NCBI RefSeq assembly: GCF_030692605.1
Contig: NZ_JAUYUD010000060.1
Span: 1-54,550, forward strand
DNA from: Lutibacter sp.
Lineage (GTDB): Bacteria; Bacteroidota; Bacteroidia; Flavobacteriales; Flavobacteriaceae
Length of the DNA: 54,550 bases
Direction: 5' to 3'
The notes under the pieces were generated by a model that did no database searches, was not told where the DNA came from, and worked only from the letters and a program-made list of their open reading frames with translations. The position numbers and the translations under genes were made by a program. Within the stretch, counting starts at the first letter, position 1; each line of letters starts with the position of its first letter. This document shows, piece after piece, positions 24,213 through 31,412 of the stretch.

Positions 24213-25694
24213 TTATTTTGGCATATCTGGTAATGACCATCCATTTCTATAATTATGTTTAATCAATTCTTCTGCAAATAAATTTGCGTTAACTGGTTCT
24301 GTCCATACTTGATCAAAAGTTGGGTGTCCATCATGAATTTTAAAATTATCTTCTTTAATAATTTTAATAAACTCATTATCATTTATATTGGTAAACTTCA
24401 TGTTTTTTCCATCCCACTCCAATTTTTTATTTAAATTTTGAAGACGAACGGCAAGTACTCCCATTACAACCATTTCGTTAAATGGTCCAGCTTCTTTAAA
24501 AGGTGAAGCGGTTTCAATTCTACTTCCTGCATTTTCCTTACATGCTCTTATCCAATCTTGTTCATGAGAAACTTCAATTCTACGTCTGAATTTTGGAGCT
24601 GATGGAATTCTTCCTGACAATAACCAAGGATCCATACCATAACATCCACAAATAAGTGTGTCTTTGGTACCATGGAAAATAACACCACCACCTGAATTGT
24701 TCATGTCCTTACCTTCTGGCCATCCTACTGGTTTATTTGGTTGCAAACCACCGTCATACCATGTAACATCTACTTGAGGTAAATTTAGGTTATTCTTAGA
24801 CATTCTTTTTGGGAAGGTAAGGGTTACCTTTTCAGCATTTGGTGCAGAGTCTGTAAGTAACATTGTGGAACTTGCTTGAGCAGAGATAGGATACCCTAAT
24901 TCGAGCCCAACAAAAACTGGATGTAAAATATGACAAGCCATGTCACCAAGTGCTCCTGTTCCAAAATCCCACCATCCACGCCAGTTCCATGGAGTGTAAA
25001 TTTCGTTATATGGTCTCATTTTTGCTGGTCCAACAAAAAGATCCCAATCTAATGTTCCTGGTGATTCCATAGCGCCTGGAATTGGTTGTCCTTGTGGCCA
25101 AATTGGCCTGTCAGTAAAAGCTTCCACACTTGTTACTTCACCAATTTCATTGTTTGCTATCCACTCTGCAATCAAATTAACGCCTTCCCCAGATGCACCT
25201 TGGTTACCCATGGAAGTTGCTACTTTGTATTTATTTGTTAGATTAGTCAAAAGTCGAGATTCATAAACTGTATGCGTCAAAGGTTTTTGCAAAAAAACGT
25301 GTTTCCCCATTGTAATTGCATCTGCGCTGATAATAGCATGAGTATGATCAGCAGTCGCCACAACAACAGCATCAATAGATTTACCTAGCTCATCATACAT
25401 TTTTCTAAAATCTTTATATATTTTAGCTTTTGGATAATGTTTAAAAACTCGATCAGAATATTTCCAATCAACATCACACAAACCAACAATATTCTCGGTT
25501 TCCATTTTTTTAAGGTTACTAAACCCCATTCCACCAACACCGATTCCAGCTATATTTAGCTTATCGCTTGGAGCAATATGGCCTAAACCACTTACAGTAA
25601 AAGATGGAATAATAGTAAAACCAGCTGTTGCAACTAAACTTTTTTTCACAAAGTCTCTTCGCGAGAATGCATTTTCTTTTTTAATTCTACTCAT
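24213..25694 (-). CDS. Tat-exported Gfo/Idh/MocA-family oxidoreductase
   Basis: The 493 residues begin with a twin-arginine signal (SRRDFVKKSLVATAGF, about 11-26). A Rossmann fold follows (about 45-165: IAGIGVGGMGFSNLKKM, VATADHTHA, KHVFLQKPLTH with the catalytic-type EKP/QKP Lys), then the long C-terminal sheet domain of the family. The cofactor must be loaded before export. Members oxidise, reduce or epimerise sugars, and some use a bound NAD(H) as internal hydride carrier. Here it probably acts on a keto-sugar in the periplasm. It ends 38 bases before the DUF1080 start. Confidence 0.9.
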   Translation of the reverse strand: MSRIKKENAFSRRDFVKKSLVATAGFTIIPSFTVSGLGHIAPSDKLNIAGIGVGGMGFSNLKKMETENIVGLCDVDWKYSDRVFKHYPKAKIYKDFRKMYDELGKSIDAVVVATADHTHAIISADAITMGKHVFLQKPLTHTVYESRLLTNLTNKYKVATSMGNQGASGEGVNLIAEWIANNEIGEVTSVEAFTDRPIWPQGQPIPGAMESPGTLDWDLFVGPAKMRPYNEIYTPWNWRGWWDFGTGALGDMACHILHPVFVGLELGYPISAQASSTMLLTDSAPNAEKVTLTFPKRMSKNNLNLPQVDVTWYDGGLQPNKPVGWPEGKDMNNSGGGVIFHGTKDTLICGCYGMDPWLLSGRIPSAPKFRRRIEVSHEQDWIRACKENAGSRIETASPFKEAGPFNEMVVMGVLAVRLQNLNKKLEWDGKNMKFTNINDNEFIKIIKEDNFKIHDGHPTFDQVWTEPVNANLFAEELIKHNYRNGWSLPDMPK

Positions 25695-25748
25695 GATTTG
25701 ATACTTTTATAATTAATTATTTTTTTTGGAACTATTTTATGAGGATAC

Positions 25749-26741
25749 TTAATTTAACATTTTTGCAGCCTTTATCATAAGGTTTTTAGTGGCCATAATA
25801 CCAGCTATTTCATCTAAGTTATTACCTTCGTACTCAACCCCTATATAACCTTTGTAGCCTGCATCTTTAACAATTTGAAGCATTTTTACATAATCAATTT
25901 TAGGTTGATTACCATCTGAATCAAAATCATAACTTTTTGCACTAACTCCTTTTGCAAATGGCATTAATTCTTTAACACCTTTATAAATATCATACGCATC
26001 TTTACAGTTTTCACTATTAATTGAACCATAATCTTTAGTTTGACAAAAATTACCAAAATCTGGTAAAGTACCGCAATTGTCTTTTCCTATTTTGGTCATT
26101 ACATCCGCCAACCAAGCTCCATTTGAAGTATATCCACCATGATTTTCTACTATAACATTAATATTTTTTTCTTTAGCATAGTCGGCTAATTCACTTAAGC
26201 TATTTATTGCAGCATTTGCAACATCTGTAGAACTACCCTTTCCATGAGCATTAACTCTAATTGAATGACAACCTAAATAGGCGGCAGCATCTACCCATTT
26301 TTTATGATTCTCAACAGCGTTACTTCTTTCGTTATTATCCAATGAAGCCAAATCACCCTCACCGTCAACCATAATTAGAACATTTTCTACATTATATTTT
26401 TCACTATTAATTTTAAGTATTTTCAATAGATTTTCCATGGCAATTTTTGGATTATCGCCTTTTGCTAATTCCACTTTATAAAGTTGACTTACATACTCTA
26501 TACCATCAAAGCCTAATTCATTGGCTTTTTTAGCAAAATCTAATGGATCTAGGGTTTTTTCTCTTAAAATGGCCTTATTTAAAGACCACTGAGCTAAAGA
26601 AATTTTAAAAAATAAAGAAGGTTCTTTCTGTAAGATTTCTTTTGATAATAATGCAATTTCTTTTTCTTTAGTTTTTGACGAAGTACAAGCGCTAACCCCT
26701 AGAATTACAAGCGCAAAATAAATTAAAACTGATTTTGACAT
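25749..26741 (-). CDS. Xylose-isomerase-like TIM-barrel lipoprotein (sugar epimerase/isomerase)
   Basis: The 330 residues have a lipobox (GVSAC, Cys at about residue 19) and a TIM barrel of the AP-endonuclease-2/sugar isomerase family (about 50-330). Landmarks are LGFDGIEYVSQLY, VENVLIMVDGEGD, IRVNAHG, INVIVENHGGYTSN, GTLPDFGNF and GYIGVEYEGN. Glu, Asp and His residues in these strands can form the divalent metal site. It probably epimerises or isomerises a keto-sugar in the periplasm. I chose the ATG at 26741; a GTG at 26762 adds seven residues. It is the first gene of the minus-strand operon. Confidence 0.85.
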   Translation of the reverse strand: MSKSVLIYFALVILGVSACTSSKTKEKEIALLSKEILQKEPSLFFKISLAQWSLNKAILREKTLDPLDFAKKANELGFDGIEYVSQLYKVELAKGDNPKIAMENLLKILKINSEKYNVENVLIMVDGEGDLASLDNNERSNAVENHKKWVDAAAYLGCHSIRVNAHGKGSSTDVANAAINSLSELADYAKEKNINVIVENHGGYTSNGAWLADVMTKIGKDNCGTLPDFGNFCQTKDYGSINSENCKDAYDIYKGVKELMPFAKGVSAKSYDFDSDGNQPKIDYVKMLQIVKDAGYKGYIGVEYEGNNLDEIAGIMATKNLMIKAAKMLN

Positions 26742-26955
26742 GAAATGAATATTTTTTTTCACAATTTATTATGAATTTAAAAGATTAATAATTATTTAAC
26801 TAGGCATAAATTTAATGAATATTCTTTTAAAAATGCTTTAATATTTGAAAACAATAATTAATTTTTATTACAGCATGGTTGTTAAATATTAAGGCTATAA
26901 ATTGTTATATTAGCAACCGAAAAAAATATTTTAATTATAAAATTTCTTATAATCA

Positions 26956-28677
26956 ATGCTTAAAAATGAGATTAATAAACAACCTGAATACGATGCTATA
27001 GTTATAGGAACTGGTATTACAGGCGGTTGGGCTGCAAAAGAACTTTGTGAAAATGGTTTAAAAACCTTAGTATTGGAAAGAGGGCGAATGGTTAAACATA
27101 TTGAAGATTACCCTACCATGCTTAAGGATTCATGGGATTTTGAATTTAGAGGAAAGGCCTCAAAACAAGATTTAGAACGTCAACAAAAACAAAATAGATC
27201 AGAGGGGTTAATTAATCCAGCTCATAATCATTGGTTTGTAGATGATATTCAACATCCGTATACCGAAACAAAACGATTTGATTGGATAAGAGGTTATCAT
27301 GTCGGAGGCAGATCAATAACTTGGGGAAGACAATCGTATCGATGGAGCAACTTGGACTTTGAAGCTAATAAAAAAGATGGTTTCGGGGTAGATTGGCCAA
27401 TACGTTATAAAGATATTGAACCTTGGTATGATAAAGTTGAGCAATATATAGGCGTATCTGGAGAAAATTTAGGTCTTGCCCATTTACCTGACGGGAAATT
27501 ATCTAAACCGATGGAATTGAATTGTGTAGAGTTGGATTTTCGAAGAGGTTTAGCTGAAAAATTTGATGATAGAATTCTTACAATTGGTAGAACAGCGAAT
27601 TTAACAGGAGATAAAGTGCATGAAGGAAGATCAAACTGTCAATTTAGAGATAGATGTATAAGAGGTTGTTTATTTGGAGGTTATTTTAGTAGTAATTCAT
27701 CGACGCTACCAGCTGCTGAACGAACAGGAAATATGACATTAAGACCGAATTCAATTGCTTTTGAAATAGTATACGATGAGCAAAAAGGATTAGCTTCAGG
27801 TGTGAGAGTAATTGATACTTTAACCAAAGAAAAACATTTTTTTAAAGCATCGATTATATTTTGTTGCGCCTCTACTATTGCAACTGCAAGTGTTTTAATG
27901 CAATCGAAATCAAATAGATTTCCTAATGGTTTGGGTAATGATAGCGGGGAACTTGGACATAATGTAATGGATCATCAATTAAATGTTGGAGCATATGCAA
28001 CCGTAGAGGAACACCAAGATAAATATTATAAAGGTAGAAGACCAAATGGGTTTTATATACCAAGATTTAGAAATTTGGATAAAAAAAGTGAACAAAAAGA
28101 TTTTATAAGAGGATATGGATATCAGGGAGCTGCTTTAAGAAACGATTGGAGTAGTGCTGTAGCGGAAATGAGTTATGGAAAAGAGTTGAAAGAAGAATTG
28201 ACAAAACCAGGTCAATGGTCTATTGGCATGGGTGGTTTTGGAGAATGTTTGCCTTATCATGATAATAAGATTAGTTTGAATTATGATAAATTAGATGAAT
28301 GGGGATTACCAACGGTTGATTTTGATGTGGAATTTAAAGATAATGAAAAGAAAATGCGAAAAGACATGCAAGAGCAGGCTGTAAAAATGCTTGAAGCAGC
28401 GGGATATAAAAATGTTAAAGGATTCGATAAAACAGAATCTTTTTACCCAGGTCTAGGTATTCATGAAATGGGTACAGCTCGAATGGGGCTTGATCCAAAA
28501 ACATCTGTATTAAATAAAAATAATCAAATACATTCAGTACCAAATGTATATGTGACCGATGGCGCATGTATGACTTCTTCTGCTTGTCAAAACCCTTCGT
28601 TAACATATATGGCATTAACGGCAAGAGCAGCAAATCATGCCGCTGAAGAGCTAAAAAAGAATAAAAAGAAGTTATGA
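26956..28677 (+). CDS. GMC-family FAD oxidoreductase (glycoside 3-dehydrogenase-like large subunit)
   Basis: This 573-residue protein has the ADP-binding start DAIVIGTGITGGWAAKELCENG (about 14-35) and the GMC/gluconate-dehydrogenase middle segment GGRSITWGRQ. The C-terminal active site has the His in GIHEMGTARMG and the Asn in SACQNPSLTYMAL. It takes hydride from a sugar hydroxyl onto FAD. It has no signal peptide of its own, whereas its partner gene (4-base overlap) carries a Tat/lipoprotein signal. Export as a complex is therefore likely. Neighbouring DUF1080 and isomerase genes point to C3 oxidation of glycosides. No cytochrome c subunit is present here. Confidence 0.9.
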   Translation: MLKNEINKQPEYDAIVIGTGITGGWAAKELCENGLKTLVLERGRMVKHIEDYPTMLKDSWDFEFRGKASKQDLERQQKQNRSEGLINPAHNHWFVDDIQHPYTETKRFDWIRGYHVGGRSITWGRQSYRWSNLDFEANKKDGFGVDWPIRYKDIEPWYDKVEQYIGVSGENLGLAHLPDGKLSKPMELNCVELDFRRGLAEKFDDRILTIGRTANLTGDKVHEGRSNCQFRDRCIRGCLFGGYFSSNSSTLPAAERTGNMTLRPNSIAFEIVYDEQKGLASGVRVIDTLTKEKHFFKASIIFCCASTIATASVLMQSKSNRFPNGLGNDSGELGHNVMDHQLNVGAYATVEEHQDKYYKGRRPNGFYIPRFRNLDKKSEQKDFIRGYGYQGAALRNDWSSAVAEMSYGKELKEELTKPGQWSIGMGGFGECLPYHDNKISLNYDKLDEWGLPTVDFDVEFKDNEKKMRKDMQEQAVKMLEAAGYKNVKGFDKTESFYPGLGIHEMGTARMGLDPKTSVLNKNNQIHSVPNVYVTDGACMTSSACQNPSLTYMALTARAANHAAEELKKNKKKL

Positions 28678-29288
28678 AACGTAGAACAGCGCTAAAAAAT
28701 TTATCCTTAAGTTTTGGATATGTAGTTGCCACTCCAACAATAATTAATATACTATCATCTTGTACAGAAAGCGTTGAAACTTGGAAGCCTTTATTTTTAT
28801 CATCTGAAGAAAAACATTTAGTAACCCACTTAGTTGACATTATTTTACCAGCATCTGAAATTCCTGGGGCATTAGATGTTAACGTTCCTCAATTTATTGA
28901 TAAAATGTATAAAGAAGTTGAATTTGAAAGTAATCAAAAGATATTTCAAAAGGGAGCAACTATTTTTATCCAAAAATTTGAAGACAACTTTGAAAAAAGA
29001 GTAGAAAAGGGTTTTAGACAAGAAATTGAGCAATTATTTGAAACGTACTTTAAATTACCAATATTTGAAACAGAAAAGATAATACAAGAACAAAGGTTAA
29101 CGGAATCTGAGGTAAGTAATAGCAGAAAAGAGGATTATTTAATGTATAAGTTTTTATTCTCTGTAAGAAATTATACCTTATTTGGGTATTATACCTCAGA
29201 AAAAATTGGTAAAGAAGTATTGACTTATGATCCAATTCCAGGGGCATATAAGGGTTGTTTGCCTATTGAAACATTAGGGAATGTATGA
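28674..29288 (+). CDS. Gluconate 2-dehydrogenase subunit 3-like partner with Tat/lipoprotein signal
   Basis: The 204 residues start with MKRRTALKNLSLSFGY, a twin-arginine pattern, and reach a lipobox-like LSSC at about residue 28-31. The body matches the small helical subunit of membrane FAD dehydrogenases (LVDIILPASEIPGALDVNVPQFID motif). It should carry the GMC subunit through the Tat pore and anchor it to the periplasmic face. It overlaps the GMC gene by 4 bases (ATGA), so translation is coupled. It ends 43 bases before a strong terminator. Confidence 0.88.
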   Translation: MKRRTALKNLSLSFGYVVATPTIINILSSCTESVETWKPLFLSSEEKHLVTHLVDIILPASEIPGALDVNVPQFIDKMYKEVEFESNQKIFQKGATIFIQKFEDNFEKRVEKGFRQEIEQLFETYFKLPIFETEKIIQEQRLTESEVSNSRKEDYLMYKFLFSVRNYTLFGYYTSEKIGKEVLTYDPIPGAYKGCLPIETLGNV

Positions 29289-29330
29289 TCATTATAAGCA
29301 CTACTTTTATAAATGAAATACAATCAAAAA

Positions 29331-29361
29331 AAATCCTAAAAAAAATATTTTTTTAGGATTT
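29331..29361. terminator. Bidirectional terminator after the GMC operon
   Basis: A 14-bp perfect stem AAATCCTAAAAAAA/TTTTTTTAGGATTT closes on a 3-base loop. It serves the plus-strand GMC operon and the convergent lipoprotein gene. Confidence 0.85.
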
Positions 29362-29388
29362 AAAATTTTCAAAAAACACAAAATATTT

Positions 29389-29778
29389 TCAAAAAACAGC
29401 AACACATTTACCGTCTACACAAGAAAGCGCTGTTGGAGGCATTGCAAAAGCGCAATCTGAACCAATGCTCCATTTTTTGTTATAGACACTTTCTTTCAAA
29501 TTGTAAATGGCTACTTTTTCCTTTAATAAATCAATATTAACAGATTTACTAAACACTATGTAACTCCATGGACCTCCACAGGGTTTACTTCCAAAGGCCA
29601 AATAATCACAGTTGGAATTTTCGATGCAACTACCTGTTGCAACAAGTTGATCAATTTCTTTTTTTAAAGAATTTAATTCTTTTAAATCATCTTCTTGATA
29701 CCCTTCACTTTCGTTTGAGCAACAAAAAAGGAATGGTAAAAACAGAAGTATTTTTGTAAATGAAATAAACATTTTCAT
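29389..29778 (-). CDS. Small Cys-containing putative lipoprotein of unknown function
   Basis: The 129 residues start with a hydrophobic signal ending LFCCSNES, a likely lipobox. The mature part is short, with a helical stretch (about 30-50) and six Cys after the signal: GSCIENSNCDYLAFG, KPCGGPW, SDCAFAMPP, and SCVDGKCVAVF. The spacing suggests two or three disulfides in the periplasm. I do not recognise a named family with certainty. I chose ATG 29778; an in-frame TTG lies at 29793 and another ATG at 29772. The bacilliredoxin gene lies 72 bases upstream on the same strand. Confidence 0.7.
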   Translation of the reverse strand: MKMFISFTKILLFLPFLFCCSNESEGYQEDDLKELNSLKKEIDQLVATGSCIENSNCDYLAFGSKPCGGPWSYIVFSKSVNIDLLKEKVAIYNLKESVYNKKWSIGSDCAFAMPPTALSCVDGKCVAVF

Positions 29779-29850
29779 AAATAGATTATTCAATTGAGTT
29801 TAAAAAACATCAAAAATCAATCCAAATTTAAATTAATTTTGAAAATTATT

Positions 29851-30261
29851 TTAGCAATATTCTTCATAAGCACCTGCTAAATTTGAAGCAATTACTTCTG
29901 CGGGTCTTCCTTCGATATGATGACGTTCTAACATGTGAACTAGTGTACCGTCTTTAAACAGTGCAATGGCTGGAGATGAAGGAGGAAAAGGAACCATAAA
30001 TTCACGTGCTTTAGCCGTTGCATCTGAATCAACACCTGCAAAAACAGTTACTAGATTAGTAGGTTTTTTATCGTATTGCAAAGAGACTACCGCTCCAGGA
30101 CGTGCAGTACCAGCGGCACAGCCACATACAGAATTAACAACTACCAATGTAGTGCCTTCTTTTTTTAACGCTTCTTCTACCTCTTGAGCCGAATGTAATG
30201 ATGTAAAACCAGCGTTTTCTAATTCAAGTTGCATTGGTTTTACTATTTCTTGTGGATACAT
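29851..30261 (-). CDS. BrxA/BrxB-family bacilliredoxin-like protein
   Basis: The 136-residue thioredoxin-like cytosolic protein has the family signature NSVCGCAAGTARPGAV (CGC active site, about residues 53-55) and the C-terminal FPPSSPAIALFKDG and HMLERHHIEGR segments. In Bacillus, BrxA and BrxB remove bacillithiol from oxidised proteins. Many Bacteroidota have the same family. The active site is CGC rather than CxxC, which is normal here. No bacillithiol synthesis gene is in the window. Confidence 0.93.
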   Translation of the reverse strand: MYPQEIVKPMQLELENAGFTSLHSAQEVEEALKKEGTTLVVVNSVCGCAAGTARPGAVVSLQYDKKPTNLVTVFAGVDSDATAKAREFMVPFPPSSPAIALFKDGTLVHMLERHHIEGRPAEVIASNLAGAYEEYC

Positions 30262-30401
30262 AATATATTTTTTTAGTTAAATAATTGAAGCTGCAAATAT
30301 AACAGATTTAAAGTAAAATGATGTTTTTTTCAATTTAAGTGTATGCTTTGTTTTTAAAAATAAGTATAAAACTACGTATATTTGAAACTTTATTTTAGAA
30401 T

Positions 30402-31142
30402 ATGGCAAATTTTGTAAAGTGGATAGGTGCTGGTTTAGGTTTTACATTGGGTGGACCAATTGGTAGTGTTTTAGGTTTTGTTTTAGGAAGTGTCTTAAGC
30501 GGGTTTTCGAAACAAGATATTGAGCAAGTAAGGCAATATAGGTCTGCTAGTGCAAATGCACAATCTGGTGATTTTGAAATTAGTTTATTGTTGCTTTCTG
30601 CAGTTGTTATTAAAGCAGATGGGAAAGTGAATCAAACCGAATTGAATTTTGTTCGTCAGCATTTTATTGTAATGTACGGTGAAGAAAGGGCCAACAATGC
30701 ATTTAAGTTGTTTAAAGGATTTACTGAAAATAACGATTTTTCGACAAGGCAAGTTTGTATTCAAATCAGACAAAATCTTTCGCATGCAGCTCGATTGCAA
30801 TTGTTACATTTTTTATTCGGAATTGCTAAGGCCGACGGAATTGTATCAGAATTGGAAATTGGAGCTATTAAAACATTGGCAGGATATTTAAATATCAATC
30901 ACAATGATTTTGAATCTATAAAGGCAATGTTTTATGAAAGTGTTAATAATGCCTATGTTATTTTAGAAATAGACAAAAATGTTTCAAATGAAGAAGTAAA
31001 ATTAGCTTATAGAAAAATGGTAAAAAAACACCATCCTGATAAATTACAACATCTTGGTGATGAACACGTTAAAGGCGCTGAAGATAAGTTTAAAGAAGTA
31101 CAAAAAGCATATGAACAGATTAAAAGTGAAAGAAATATGTAA
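30402..31142 (+). CDS. TerB-like and DnaJ-domain protein (DjlA-like)
   Basis: The 246 residues have three parts. A Gly-rich hydrophobic start (about 5-32, GAGLGFTLGGPIGSVLGFVLGSVLSG) may insert in the membrane. A TerB-like helical domain follows (about 50-165, with two ADGKV/ADGIV repeats). The C-terminal J domain (about 180-246) has HPD in KKHHPDKL. The layout equals E. coli DjlA, a membrane-linked DnaK co-chaperone. It has its own terminator at 31229. Confidence 0.9.
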   Translation: MANFVKWIGAGLGFTLGGPIGSVLGFVLGSVLSGFSKQDIEQVRQYRSASANAQSGDFEISLLLLSAVVIKADGKVNQTELNFVRQHFIVMYGEERANNAFKLFKGFTENNDFSTRQVCIQIRQNLSHAARLQLLHFLFGIAKADGIVSELEIGAIKTLAGYLNINHNDFESIKAMFYESVNNAYVILEIDKNVSNEEVKLAYRKMVKKHHPDKLQHLGDEHVKGAEDKFKEVQKAYEQIKSERNM

Positions 31143-31228
31143 AAAAAATATTTTTTGGTGACCAAATTCTAATGTTGGGGTCTTATAATTATATTATCAG
31201 GAATTAATAAGTTACCCAAAGATATGAG

Positions 31229-31251
31229 ACGCCTCCACAGAGGCGTTTTTT
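31229..31251 (+). terminator. Terminator between the DnaJ-domain gene and ileS
   Basis: A 7-bp GC-rich stem ACGCCTC/GAGGCGT closes on a CACA loop and is followed by a T run. It sits 86 bases after the DnaJ-gene stop and 162 before ileS. The arms are the same as in the terminator at 50834-50858. Confidence 0.82.
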
Positions 31252-31412
31252 ATTTCCCATAAATAGCAGTAAAATTCTTCTTTTTATTGAATATAAAATC
31301 AAAATTAACACAATTAACATCAATGTTTTATGTGATAATTTTTTTAACATTTTCAAACTGTTATTTTCAATAAAATATGTAATTTCGCAAACTAATTGAA
31401 TTAAGGGTAAAA

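Noticed and set aside
24175-24240. Longer start for the DUF1080 lipoprotein
   Set aside because: It would overlap the upstream gene and bury the lipoprotein signal behind 22 basic residues; the ATG at 24174 gives a normal signal peptide.
31143-31412. Possible T-box or other amino-acid-sensing leader before ileS
   Set aside because: The hairpin at 31229 belongs to the DnaJ-domain gene, and no T-box core or specifier loop is visible. T-boxes are not expected in Bacteroidota.
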